Assembly (NCBI RefSeq): GCF_000308615.1
Contig: NZ_BAGB01000041.1
Coordinates: 806,001 to 870,000, forward strand
Direction of reading: 5' to 3'
DNA from: Nocardia jiangxiensis NBRC 101359
GTDB taxonomy: Bacteria; Actinomycetota; Actinomycetes; Mycobacteriales; Mycobacteriaceae
Length of the DNA stretch: 64,000 bases
In this document: piece after piece, positions 54,301 through 62,568 of the stretch
Numbering within the stretch: position 1 is the first letter of the stretch
Layout: each line of letters begins with the position of its first letter
The notes under the pieces: model-generated
The model's input: only the letters and a program-made list of their open reading frames with translations
Told to the model about the DNA's origin: nothing
The model's database searches: none
Made by a program: the position numbers and the translations under genes

Positions 54301-55658
54301 TCCGCGATACGTCGAACCTTCTCCTCCACGCCCGGCAACAGCGCGAAATCGTTCCAGCGGTCCAGAATCAGGAACAGATCGGGTACCGGACCGTCCGTCA
54401 ATCCGCTGCGGGCCGCACGCAGCCGACCTGGGGAATCGATACGATGGCTGCGGTACAGCTTCTTCCGATTCAGGATCTCCTCGGTCACACCGATCAGCAT
54501 GTTCTCCACCGCCGCGGCCTGGTCGTCGCCGACCACCTCGGCGACGTGCGGCAGATCGCCCATCGAGCCCAGGCGATTACTCGAATCCAGAACGTGGATG
54601 CACACCTCGTCCGTCGAATGAGTCAGCGCCAAGGCGGCCACGAGAGTGCGCAGCAGCGTGCTCTTGCCCGAGCCGGCGCGGCCGACGATCAGCAATCCGT
54701 GGTCCGGAGCGGCGAATTCGAGCTGAACGATATCGCCGGGCGCGCCGTCCGGCCGACGCTGGCGGCCGATCGGAACGCACAATTTACTTGTCCCCCACCA
54801 GCTTTCCGCGCGTACCCCGGAATCCCGCACCTGTTCGAGCGGCCCGAGCAGACTGCCGAGCAGGACGCGGTCGCCGCCGTTGGCCGCCCCCGGTCCGCGC
54901 CGAGTCTGTGCAATGTACACCTCGTCGTTCAGCAGGCCGTAGTTGCCCGGCGTCTGGCGATCCGTGCGGCGCCGGACCTCGTCCTTGACGTAGGCCCACA
55001 GGCTGTGGGTGCTGATCTGCCCCGAGCCGTTGCCCGCCAAACCGGTGGTGATGCCGTTGACGATGGCCGAGGTGAACGTCGACATCGGCATGGAATCCGC
55101 GGCGCCCGAACGGATACCGTCCTCGGCGATCTGTACTCCGGTGCAGGCGGTGAGCACGCAGACTCCTTCGCCCGTGGCCAGGTGTTCACCGACACCGTCG
55201 CCGAGATCCACCCCGGCCTTGAGCGCGTCACCGCTCAGGAATGCGCCGCTGTAACAGCAGTCCAGCAGGATGATCTTGGACGCGGCATTCGATTCGCGAA
55301 TCATCTCCTTGATGAATGCGGACGAAACCCCGGAACTGCCGGGCAGATTCGCATCGGTGTTACTGGCCGCGAGATAGAGATTCTGACTGGTGCGAATGCC
55401 GTGCCCGGAGTAGTAGAGCAGTAGCAGATCCTCCGGGCCCGCACCGCGGAACATCCGCTCGATGCCGCGTTCGATCTCCATCTTGGATTCGTTGACGAGT
55501 ATCTCCGCAGGCTCGAACCCACCGATCTCCGGTTCGTGCAACAGATTTCGCAGCGCTCGCGCGTCCGAGACCGGTGCGTAGAGCCGTGACAGGGAACGCG
55601 AGTAGAAGGTGTCGTTGGCGATGAACAGCGCGACCCGGCGACTCCGCAGATCGCTCAT
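51345..55658 (-). CDS. Caspase-like protease fused to four FtsK/EccC-type P-loop modules
   Basis: A 1437-residue protein starting at ATG 55658 (open to 55694). Residues ~8-245 form a caspase-like domain (EACC1-associated type): SGHG with the catalytic His at ~84 and LLDCCYSG with the catalytic Cys at ~133. Four P-loop modules follow: Walker A GRAGSGKST at ~323, GATGAGKSE at ~629, GGPRSGKST at ~939 and DTGFGKTT at ~1239. Only the second keeps a paired acidic Walker B (VIVIEEFMDL); the others end LILDRW, LVVDGLD and VIVDDYD. The ATPase modules resemble EccC of type VII secretion, but no membrane helix is visible. It follows the SCO2521-2524-type genes after 174 bp. A conflict or death-effector role is inferred. 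Confidence 0.88.
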   Translation of the reverse strand: MSDLRSRRVALFIANDTFYSRSLSRLYAPVSDARALRNLLHEPEIGGFEPAEILVNESKMEIERGIERMFRGAGPEDLLLLYYSGHGIRTSQNLYLAASNTDANLPGSSGVSSAFIKEMIRESNAASKIILLDCCYSGAFLSGDALKAGVDLGDGVGEHLATGEGVCVLTACTGVQIAEDGIRSGAADSMPMSTFTSAIVNGITTGLAGNGSGQISTHSLWAYVKDEVRRRTDRQTPGNYGLLNDEVYIAQTRRGPGAANGGDRVLLGSLLGPLEQVRDSGVRAESWWGTSKLCVPIGRQRRPDGAPGDIVQLEFAAPDHGLLIVGRAGSGKSTLLRTLVAALALTHSTDEVCIHVLDSSNRLGSMGDLPHVAEVVGDDQAAAVENMLIGVTEEILNRKKLYRSHRIDSPGRLRAARSGLTDGPVPDLFLILDRWNDFALLPGVEEKVRRIAETGPEYAVHVVATCRDWDEVPDWAARLLTVQIELRLHRSGESRVAADRVPRLPDGAGWALHGEHPFRIALPDIREPAADPAEPDDSDDGASELVDLFRDQGDRARAGQGAAGQELEAKFTDLYEIDDISAPDTDRWWRSGAGDRRLRVPIGVVGPDEPIMLDLERIADGGTGPHGLVAGATGAGKSELLRTIVLGLALRHGPERVSFLLVGVDDRATFEPLACLPHVAGHVRGAKRDLYLLQRLQAVLAGEITERQRYIGDECPYRTIDEYEAARAAGVSLPVMPALVIVIEEFMDLVAGTSTFAEMLVRIGRLGRSLGIHLLLGTQRPDEWQLRDLDSYLSYRIVLRTFSFAQSNLLLKTAAAYHLPRIPGYGYLRTSGGIATRFRAAFVSGPGPVGGADPIDRPMVELLAQALTGRAPRVRQLWTDPLTESPTVGMLLRQWDGAAGAGLPGALRLPLGLVDIPERHRLDVMVADLGGDSGHLAIVGGPRSGKSTVLRTLIMAAAELCTPEQVQFYCLDLGGALADLAELPHIGAVAGRQDTDGLRRIVFDVAGLLDRRVRLFEDVHIGSLREFRSHKADSTEVASQNPAVDAISADAHGDVFLVVDGLDVVHQDHSALGGALSTLAATGARYGIHVVVTLPPWTQFALPDTIGTRIELRLGDPADSRLDRDAAGEVPPNRPGRGLAPDKRHLLVALPRLDADTAAHRLSEGVAATVRRIRTEYGARQAPRVLPLPRMIHRAEVQRAARAAGVVQDSAHVVVGLGERELSPLAVDFAGHPHLMAFADTGFGKTTLLRNILLGLLENATPEQVGILLVDYQGALVRSVDGGSAIVATPVPTEMRAEVERLRSRLRDRIDGIEPAGRRAREGAAGPELYVIVDDYDTVVADGADPLGPLEEFLPMAGDLGLHLVMTRRATGLDKALESGILGCLNKLSTPILMMRAPAEETTALTGDLSADTLSPGRGILRTRSREPELVQISYSS

Positions 55659-55689
55659 CGCTCGGCGGATCCGGCAACTGCCCGACGAT

Positions 55690-55760
55690 CGCATCGACCT
55701 GCTCGTCGGAATGTGACGGTCGACAACGCATCCGCCATCGCTTTCCTCCCCACACCGACG
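55690..55760 (-). pseudogene. Possible remnant of an EACC1 gene upstream of the intact caspase gene
   Basis: In one minus-strand frame the sequence just before the caspase start reads CRPSHSDEQVDAIVGQL, which lines up with the end of the intact EACC1 at 16302-16670 (ERPSDKQVDGLIERL). Only ~20 codons can be matched and the rest of the domain is missing. By eye only. Confidence 0.4.
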
Positions 55761-55832
55761 ACCACTCGTGACGGCGTATCACCACTCTAACCACATTCGC
55801 GTCGGCGATCACCGCAACAATCCGAAGACCTA

Positions 55833-56858
55833 CTACAGACCTCCCAGACCTGCCTGATGAGCCTTGGAGTGCTGCAACACTTTCAATGTCGTGGTGGTCA
55901 TCCGGTCGCGCAACTGTCCCACCCGCGCGGTCCATTGCCGGGTGAAGCCCGGGTCGGACTCGAGCCCCTCCCAGATCGGCCGCAATCGCGGCGACGCGTG
56001 CGCGCCCGGCATCCACAGCGGCACCAATTCGTCCAGCACCGGGGACAATTCGTCCAACAGCGCATCAGGCTGCGTTTCGAACGCGCCGAAGCGCCCGGCC
56101 ACCCGGCCGATGGTGGTCAGTAGCCAGTCGTGGGTGGCGAGATCCTCGCAGAAACGTTGTGCCTCGCCGATGTGCTCCTGCGGCAACACGATTCGCACCG
56201 AACGGACGGTATCGTCGTCGAGCCGGAAGGAGAAGGGCAACGCGTGCTCCGACGGCTCTCCCACCTCGACCGCCCAGCGCAACCGCGTGGTACCCGCGCG
56301 GCGGAACGGAATCCGCTGATCGAGCCGCGGATCCACGCGGGTCAGATTCGACATGCGTCCGCAGATCGAGGTCAGATCCAGCAGATCCTCGGCGGTCGGG
56401 CGCAAATAGCCGTCCACCAACGAACCGCTGGAGGCGGACCCGCTCAACGCCTCGATGGTCCCCGGCCGACTCAGATAGTGCGCCCACGGCTGTCGATCCG
56501 ATCCCCGTGCGCGTATCACCATGGTCTGCGACGAGCCCTGCAGAACGCGGCCGCCGATCACGACCGTCCGCGAGGCCACGGTGCCGATCACATGCACGCG
56601 CTTTCCTCCGGCCCGGTCTGCGCGGTACTGGGCCAGATTGCAGTCGACGCCTTCGAGCCGATTCGGCGAGATCACCAGGGGCACAGGGCGTTCCCGAGAG
56701 ATCACCGCACTGCCGAACTTCATCGCGCTCAGCAGTTCGACACTCGCCGGAGTGTCGAGGACCTGCCGGGACGGCAGCAGACAGGTCTGGATCTCCCCGA
56801 ACACAGCGAGGGGAGGCTGGTTCGGACTCGAATCCACATCGGCCATATCACGCCCCAT
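55833..56858 (-). CDS. SCO2521-family protein
   Basis: A 341-residue protein starting at ATG 56858 (alternative ATG 56846). It shows FGEIQTCLLPSRQVLDTPASVELLSAMKFG and a Trp-rich C-terminal half (EHIGEAQRFCEDLATHDWLLTTIGR). This matches the actinobacterial SCO2521 family of unknown function. No enzyme motif is visible. Its start overlaps the end of the SCO2522-type gene, and it is the last of the four before the caspase gene. Confidence 0.75.
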   Translation of the reverse strand: MGRDMADVDSSPNQPPLAVFGEIQTCLLPSRQVLDTPASVELLSAMKFGSAVISRERPVPLVISPNRLEGVDCNLAQYRADRAGGKRVHVIGTVASRTVVIGGRVLQGSSQTMVIRARGSDRQPWAHYLSRPGTIEALSGSASSGSLVDGYLRPTAEDLLDLTSICGRMSNLTRVDPRLDQRIPFRRAGTTRLRWAVEVGEPSEHALPFSFRLDDDTVRSVRIVLPQEHIGEAQRFCEDLATHDWLLTTIGRVAGRFGAFETQPDALLDELSPVLDELVPLWMPGAHASPRLRPIWEGLESDPGFTRQWTARVGQLRDRMTTTTLKVLQHSKAHQAGLGGL

Positions 56859-57873
56859 CGGCGGGCCTCGCAGAGACCTCGTTGATGAAAACATGCTGCA
56901 AACGCCTGGTCAGTTCGCGCGGAATCTCGACGCCCTCACGCGCACCGCGTGCGAGGGTCTGCGCCATGAGTTCCTCGTCGATGTGCACATGGTCGAGAAT
57001 CGTCCGGACCGCATGTTCGATATTCAGATAACTCTGCGGAAGAATGGACAACGTCTGATAGGCGGCGAACGGCGCAGCCTTCGGATTCAGTTGCACCACC
57101 GCCGGCATCTCCCACCAGCTTCCGGGCCAACTGCTCCCGCGCGGCTGCGGCTGCACGGCCGGGCCGCCCTCGTAGCGCACCATGCCCAGCCGCAGCAGCT
57201 GCCAGATCGACGCCAGGTAGGGACACGACCAGTGGGTACGCCGCGAGCCATCCTGACCGATGCTCTCGCTCCACATCTCGACATCCAGGAATATCGAATG
57301 CACCCTGCGCCCCAACTCTTCCGAGGGCCGGTACTTCGTCAGCTGCATGGCTTGTTTCGAATCGTATTCCGAGGAACGCCGACCGTTACACAGCCAACCG
57401 GACTCCACGTCCGGCGGACGTCCGCCGGTCGTCGTGGGCACCGGTTCGGCCACGATCCACGATCTGATCATCTCGGCGAGCGCGATATTGTGCCCAGTTC
57501 GCTGCTTATCGATATATTGCGGCGATTCCCAACAACCGGCCTCCCGCGCGAGGTAGTCGATGACGAGCCCGCATTCGTCGGCGACTCCGAGAATTTTTTT
57601 CAGCACTTCCGTCGGATCGGTTTTGGAGCTGAAGTAGTCGTCGATCAGGAAGCACGTGCTCAACCGCGCGGAATCACCGAACTCGGCCTTGGTGGCCTCG
57701 GTGTAGAGGTCGACCAGCTTCTTCACGCGCCGGAACTGGGTTCGGATCGGTTCGGTACCGTTGGTCAGGTCCTTCATGTAGAAGTGCCCGGTTTCGATCG
57801 ACACGTGCGCCAATTCCACATTGGCGATCCTGGCCTTTTCGGTGGCCTCACGGTATTCAGTGCCGAATTCCAT
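56848..57873 (-). CDS. SCO2522-family protein
   Basis: A 341-residue protein starting at ATG 57873, 2 bp after the SCO2523-type stop. Notable are LAHVSIETGHFYMKDLTNG, STCFLIDDYFSSKTDPTEVLKKIL, a conserved AREAGCWESPQYID and a Trp/Pro-rich segment (SSWPGSWWEMPAVVQLNP). The family has no known function; the LIDDYF strand and the preserved acidic residues suggest a catalytic or nucleotide-related fold, which I cannot name. Confidence 0.75.
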   Translation of the reverse strand: MEFGTEYREATEKARIANVELAHVSIETGHFYMKDLTNGTEPIRTQFRRVKKLVDLYTEATKAEFGDSARLSTCFLIDDYFSSKTDPTEVLKKILGVADECGLVIDYLAREAGCWESPQYIDKQRTGHNIALAEMIRSWIVAEPVPTTTGGRPPDVESGWLCNGRRSSEYDSKQAMQLTKYRPSEELGRRVHSIFLDVEMWSESIGQDGSRRTHWSCPYLASIWQLLRLGMVRYEGGPAVQPQPRGSSWPGSWWEMPAVVQLNPKAAPFAAYQTLSILPQSYLNIEHAVRTILDHVHIDEELMAQTLARGAREGVEIPRELTRRLQHVFINEVSARPADGA

Positions 57874-57875
57874 GA

Positions 57876-58832
57876 TCAGAACACCCCCTCCGGCGTCCAG
57901 GTATCGTCGTTGACGAGCTCGTCCGCGAGATCGGCAAAGGCCTTCACAGTTTCCCTGTTGGCAATCTTCGCATCGACGTCGGCATCCAGGATCACCTGTT
58001 CCCGCCATTGCAGCACCGGTTCCACCGGAGTCTTGCCGAGGGTGACACTCGTACTGCCCATCTGATTCGCCAGGGCCAGATCCTCGAGCGCCTCGTTCTG
58101 CTTGCGCAGCCACGCCCACTGCGCGCCACTGCCCTGGCCCCCGGGCTGCGCCTCACTGGTCGAGGGCACTGCGGTGCGCACATATCGCATCGAATCGAGC
58201 AACCGGCCCGTGTCGTGACCGAGTTTCGCGCTACTCTCCAGCAGGCCGTTCGGCCCATGCACCAGGCCGTTCGCCGCCAGGATGTGCTGACGTGTCCAAC
58301 GGTGGAAAACGAGCCACCGCGCCACCGTATCATTCAGGGGCTTGGCAGCCATGGCGCTGAGCACGAGTTCCAGGGCGGCCGACCGGCCGGCGCTGAGATC
58401 GATGAATGTGACATCGAATTCCTGTTTACAGATCACCAGAATTTCGACGCATCGCTTGACCACGTCCGGAGTCGCACCGAATTCGCCGCCACCACGATCC
58501 CCAGGAAACAGCGTCAACCGATAGGGATGGCGCGGTGCACGAAGATCCGCGCGCTTGGTTTCCGAGCGAATATCGTACTGCGCCGGGATGGATTTCTCTC
58601 CGGTCAGGTACCTGTGCAGACCGTTCCCCTCGGTCGTGCCACGATCCATCCGGTCGATCTCGAACAGCGCACCGGCGGTCGGAGATCCGAAATCGAAATC
58701 GAGATAGGCGACGTTACGGCCCTGAATACTGAGCCGGTACGCAATATTACAACTCGTCACCGAACGACCGGTACCCCCCTTGTCCGACGTCGAAAAAACG
58801 AGCAATGGCTCTCGATCACTCAATTCACTCAC
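57876..58832 (-). CDS. SCO2523-family variant P-loop protein
   Basis: A 318-residue ParA/MinD-like P-loop ATPase relative starting at GTG 58832. The deviant Walker A is STSDKGGTGRSVTSCNIA: the Lys of the usual KGGTGKST is Arg. AYLDFDFGSPTAG and VTFIDLSAGRSAALELVL are the other core strands. The variant loop is known for this family. It may act as a switch or partition-type protein, or may have lost ATPase activity. Its start overlaps the SCO2524-type stop by 8 bp. Confidence 0.8.
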   Translation of the reverse strand: MSELSDREPLLVFSTSDKGGTGRSVTSCNIAYRLSIQGRNVAYLDFDFGSPTAGALFEIDRMDRGTTEGNGLHRYLTGEKSIPAQYDIRSETKRADLRAPRHPYRLTLFPGDRGGGEFGATPDVVKRCVEILVICKQEFDVTFIDLSAGRSAALELVLSAMAAKPLNDTVARWLVFHRWTRQHILAANGLVHGPNGLLESSAKLGHDTGRLLDSMRYVRTAVPSTSEAQPGGQGSGAQWAWLRKQNEALEDLALANQMGSTSVTLGKTPVEPVLQWREQVILDADVDAKIANRETVKAFADLADELVNDDTWTPEGVF

Positions 58833-60693
58833 CCCTCATCGCGTCGAGAGTGGCGAAATCGAGTTCGTCCAGTTCCCGCAGGGCGTCGGCACAGAGGCTG
58901 TGCGCGGTACCGGGCCGCTCATCGATCAGCGCTCGGGCACGCAACAGCTTCTTCTCGATATTCTCCAATGTCCACCGATTCGGTGTGTGGTCTTTTTCGC
59001 TGAGTTCCAGGAATCTCTGATTGAGCAGGTGGTCCGCCTCGTTGAGCAGGTCGAGCGAGCGGGTCGCCGAGGTGGGCGAGCGCAGCGGCGGATCCCGATA
59101 CGCCTTTTCCGCGGCGACCAGGCATTCGATGATCCGCTCGGTGAAGTACCAGGACACGTGCGCCCCGTCGGGCGAATCCTCGGCCGAGCCGTTTCCTCGC
59201 CATTCCGCCGAGAAGTATCGATCCGCGTCGTCCCACAACCCTTTGGCGGAGCCATCTTGGAAGGCCCGTCGTTCCAGATGACTCATTGCCGTTTGTGCCA
59301 GCTCCAGCAACTCGTCACGAGTGGAGAGGGTGCCGGACAGCTGCGCGGCCTGCAGGGTCCGCTTCAACAACATCGGCGCATAATCCGATACCGTCCAGGA
59401 CAGCCGCGGACCGTCGCCGACGGTTTCACTGCCCTGAAGTGCCAGCGACACTCCCGGAACGTGCAGATCCCGCGCGGGATCGTTGACGGTCAGCCGACTG
59501 GTGATCCGGCCCCGGCGGGCCAGCTCGTCGAAAATCGGTGTGGCCCTGGTGAGATCATCGTCGCTGGCCACCCGGGCGACGAGGTCCTGGATCAACAGCG
59601 CGGACATGCAGAGACTGAAATAGTCGGATTCCTCCCCGTCGGCGGTACGCCAGGGGATGTCCTCCAGCGGCCACCGACCGCTGCCGTAACGGGCCATCGC
59701 CGACCAGTAGCGCTGTGCCAGATCCCAGCGCAATTGCAGTGCGTCGGCGAGTCGGCGCTGCTCGGCGTCGAGGAGGTCGAGCTCGCGGGTGCGCGGCTGG
59801 GTCAGGTCGTTGATACCGTCCAGCGCCACGATGGTGAAGTACAGGTACGGCCGCCCGGCCGCACATCCCTTCGACGAGGACAGCGGTATGTCGACGAAGT
59901 CGATCTCCTGGGCATCACGCACCACACCCCAGCTCCAACCACACTCGATCAGCAGACCTTCGTCCTCGAGATCGCTGTCGGGCGTTTTGGTGAGCGTGAC
60001 GTCCCGGCGCAGTCGGCTGCGCACTCGTTCGAGTCTGCGAGCCACCGCGGCCACCACGGCATCGGGCTCCGATTCGGTCTGGTTGAACATGCTGAGCATC
60101 GCCTGGCCGTCGTCGGTGGCCGGGTCCACCGACCGCACGACGAAACTGCGCACCAGTCCGACCATTGCGCCGGTCAGACGCCGGTTGAGGCGCTCCTCGA
60201 CCGGCTCGAGCATCTCTTCCAGCCGTTTCTCGGTTCGCCTGCTGCTCGCCGTCCGGAGCGATCCCAGGAACTGCAATCCGGCCAGGCAGAGCGTGAGCGA
60301 CATCGAATACGAGTCGACGACATCGAGAGCTCGCTGTTCGTCGGCGGGTGGAGTGCCCTCGGGATACCGCAGATAGGAGTCGGCCGAGAAGATCGGCCTT
60401 CCGTCCAATTCGTACTTGCGCAGATAGTCGTCCATCACCTGGACGATCCGCAGGCCGATACGTCGGCCCAGCGGACTCAACGCCTCCTGGACGTCATCGG
60501 CCATGCGGTCGGGATCGTGTAACGCGAAACTCTCGATCTGGGTCGCCGGGTACAGGATGCACAAGAGTTGCTCGGCGTCACTGATGGAGTTCGAACCGGC
60601 CAGCCCACCCCAGATCCATTCACCGTCCCGGTAGCATGCCGCCAGCAGCGAGCTCCACACATTCAAAATCTGCCGCCGTGGCTGGATTCTCAT
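58825..60693 (-). CDS. SCO2524-family protein
   Basis: A 622-residue, largely helical protein starting at ATG 60693 (MRIQPRRQILNVWSSLLAAC). GEWIWGGLAGSNSISDAEQLLCILYPATQIESF near the N-terminus and acidic/Trp-rich blocks later (DSYSMSLTLCLAGLQFL, DGAHVSWYFTERIIECLVAAE) are typical of the family. No catalytic motif is recognised. It is the first gene of the operon, and two direct repeats lie upstream. Confidence 0.75.
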   Translation of the reverse strand: MRIQPRRQILNVWSSLLAACYRDGEWIWGGLAGSNSISDAEQLLCILYPATQIESFALHDPDRMADDVQEALSPLGRRIGLRIVQVMDDYLRKYELDGRPIFSADSYLRYPEGTPPADEQRALDVVDSYSMSLTLCLAGLQFLGSLRTASSRRTEKRLEEMLEPVEERLNRRLTGAMVGLVRSFVVRSVDPATDDGQAMLSMFNQTESEPDAVVAAVARRLERVRSRLRRDVTLTKTPDSDLEDEGLLIECGWSWGVVRDAQEIDFVDIPLSSSKGCAAGRPYLYFTIVALDGINDLTQPRTRELDLLDAEQRRLADALQLRWDLAQRYWSAMARYGSGRWPLEDIPWRTADGEESDYFSLCMSALLIQDLVARVASDDDLTRATPIFDELARRGRITSRLTVNDPARDLHVPGVSLALQGSETVGDGPRLSWTVSDYAPMLLKRTLQAAQLSGTLSTRDELLELAQTAMSHLERRAFQDGSAKGLWDDADRYFSAEWRGNGSAEDSPDGAHVSWYFTERIIECLVAAEKAYRDPPLRSPTSATRSLDLLNEADHLLNQRFLELSEKDHTPNRWTLENIEKKLLRARALIDERPGTAHSLCADALRELDELDFATLDAMRGE

Positions 60694-60758
60694 CGACCGC
60701 AGTCCCCTTCACCGCTCATCGTGGCCGCGCCGCAACGGCGGGTCGATACCCGCTGCGA

Positions 60759-60804
60759 CGATATGAGGCGAAATTAGCACGGGCGGCGATGTGAGGCGAA
60801 GTAA
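60759..60804 (-). promoter_or_regulatory. Tandem direct repeat upstream of the SCO2524-type operon
   Basis: Two 18-bp copies with the consensus CGATRTGAGGCGAARTWA lie at 60759-60776 and 60787-60804, spaced 28 bp apart. They sit 65-110 bp before the operon's first start codon, where an operator would be. I recognise no cognate regulator. Confidence 0.5.
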
Positions 60805-60912
60805 CATGGCCGGAGCAGACTTTCGCTGGACGAGCATTTTCTCGATGCCTACCTGATTATCCGCCCAATGGGCTCAATTCGGGCCCTGTTGGCACACAAG
60901 AGCTTCGAAGCC

Positions 60913-60947
60913 CCCACCAGGCGAACCGTGTCCGGTTCGCTCGTGGG
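60913..60947 (-). terminator. Hairpin terminator after the channel-like gene
   Basis: Nested arms CCCAC/GTGGG and GCGAACC/GGTTCGC around GTGTCC lie 7 bp past the stop of the minus-strand gene at 60954. Confidence 0.65.
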
Positions 60948-60953
60948 CTTGCT

Positions 60954-61772
60954 TCACATCCGGAACCACTTGCGCACCAACAGTGCGAAGAACACGGACA
61001 TGGACACTGTGCCCGCCCAGGGCTCGACCGCGAACAACGGCCGCGCGGCATCGTGCAACGGCGCGAGGTCCCCGGGCCCGATCGGGTTGAGGAAGCAGGT
61101 CACGCACATGTAGATCGTGTCCCCGAGCGAAGCGCCCGCCACCCCGATGCCGACGGCGGTGAACACCACCAGCTGCACCAACACCCAGCCCAGCAGCCGG
61201 AACGGTCGATATCCGTAGCCGCACAAGACATCCGAGAACAGACCGATGGCACGCGACCAGCCGTGTGCGGCACGGGTACGAGCCTTGGCCAGCGCGAGAC
61301 CACAACGATCCTGCCCGTCGATGTCCTCGGTGATCCGGTACAGCATGCTGGCCCGCTGGTAGGCGAGCTTGGCCAGCAGCGGGAGTTCGATGAACAGCGC
61401 GCCCAGATACTCGTAGATCTCGGCGAGGTGCACACTCTGCGGCTCCCCCAGTCGCAGCGGTCCGCCGAACTCGGCCTCGGCTGCCACCAGTGCGGCCAGG
61501 CGCTTGCCCGAGGTCACCGTGCCCGGCTCGTCCGGCGTGGACCGCGCTGCGGTCGTGTACATATCCTCGAAAAGCAGATTTCCTGATTGGCTGGACGGTA
61601 GCTGCACGATATGTTCGGACAGGTTCTTGCGCACCGTGTCGGCATACCGAGTGACCCAGTCCAGCAACTCGGGCTCGGTGATCTCGCGCTTGCTCATCCT
61701 GCGCGCGTAATCCCCTGCGCGACGGTCGATCCGATCCGAGACCGAGGTGACGAATGATGAATCCTCCCCCAT
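60954..61772 (-). CDS. Two-helix K+-channel-like pore protein with altered filter
   Basis: A 272-residue protein starting at ATG 61772. Residues 1-185 are helical and cytosolic with no motif I recognise. The C-terminal 84 residues have TM1 (~193-213, LLGWVLVQLVVFTAVGIGVA), a pore-helix-like segment, the sequence NPIGPGD where a K+ channel has TVGYGD, and TM2 (~245-267, GTVSMSVFFALLVRKWF). This is the two-helix channel layout, but the filter Tyr is replaced by Pro and the Thr/Val by Pro/Ile, so selectivity or conduction may be lost. It lies between the acetyltransferase gene and the caspase-associated operon. An ion-channel effector is an inference. Confidence 0.6.
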   Translation of the reverse strand: MGEDSSFVTSVSDRIDRRAGDYARRMSKREITEPELLDWVTRYADTVRKNLSEHIVQLPSSQSGNLLFEDMYTTAARSTPDEPGTVTSGKRLAALVAAEAEFGGPLRLGEPQSVHLAEIYEYLGALFIELPLLAKLAYQRASMLYRITEDIDGQDRCGLALAKARTRAAHGWSRAIGLFSDVLCGYGYRPFRLLGWVLVQLVVFTAVGIGVAGASLGDTIYMCVTCFLNPIGPGDLAPLHDAARPLFAVEPWAGTVSMSVFFALLVRKWFRM

Positions 61773-61781
61773 CGGACGAGT

Positions 61782-62246
61782 CTACCCGCGCTCGAGCCGA
61801 CGCTTCATGACCCGACGGGGCTCTCCCGGGCCGAAGTACTGGTCGTCGTATCCGATGGATTGAAAATTCGCCGCCTTGAATATGTTGAACGCGGGTTGAT
61901 TGTCCGGCCGCACAGTCAATTCCATCTCGTTCGCACCTGCCTCGGAACAGCACCGCATCGCATGGTCCAGCAGCGCGCGGCCGAAACCGCGGTTCCGCAA
62001 CGGCCGGTGCACCGCGTAGGTGAACAGCAGTGACCGCCGGTCTCTGACGAGCGTGAGCGCATATCCGATCACCAGGCCGTCCAGTTCGGCCACCAGCCAC
62101 TGGCTGCCGTGCAATTCGAACAGCTGGCGCAGCATGAGCTGCAGATAGGGTTCACTGAAGATCTCGGCCTCGAGCGCCGCGATGGCTTCCAGATCACCGA
62201 TGGATGCCCGCCGATAGACCGGTTCCCGGTCGTCCGCAGTGTCCAT
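61782..62246 (-). CDS. GNAT family N-acetyltransferase
   Basis: A 154-residue acetyltransferase starting at ATG 62246 (open to 62276). VYRRASIGDLEAIAALEAEIF, LVIGYALTLV and the acetyl-CoA loop RPLRNRGFGRALLDHAMR with NQPAFNIFKAANF are typical. The substrate is unknown. It is 9 bp upstream of the channel-like gene, so they are likely cotranscribed. Confidence 0.8.
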   Translation of the reverse strand: MDTADDREPVYRRASIGDLEAIAALEAEIFSEPYLQLMLRQLFELHGSQWLVAELDGLVIGYALTLVRDRRSLLFTYAVHRPLRNRGFGRALLDHAMRCCSEAGANEMELTVRPDNQPAFNIFKAANFQSIGYDDQYFGPGEPRRVMKRRLERG

Positions 62247-62568
62247 CAGCGTCCTAGCCCCATTGCAACAAGCCATCCGATACGAGCGCGGATCCGCCCC
62301 GCACCGCTTGGATCAGTTTAGCGTCGGATGTACGTATCTTTGTGCGAGAGATCATGATTCGATCGACGATGCGCACGTCGCCGCAGCGCGATTCGCAGGG
62401 CGGCAACCGCCCTGTCCAGCACGTTCGCACCGCTGGCTATCACTCCGACACGGTTCGGCCGGGCGCCGGGAAAAGCGCCCGGCATTACTTCCCGCGTAAT
62501 CGCGCAGCGTCGTGCGCTCCGGCAGGGTTGTGTTCGTTCGGTTCACGACCCGAGAAGGAGAATTCGAG

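Noticed and set aside
51345..55658. The caspase-ATPase as a type VII secretion EccC component
   Set aside because: It lacks the N-terminal membrane helices of EccC, has an extra P-loop module, and no ESX genes (eccB, eccD, WXG100) are nearby.
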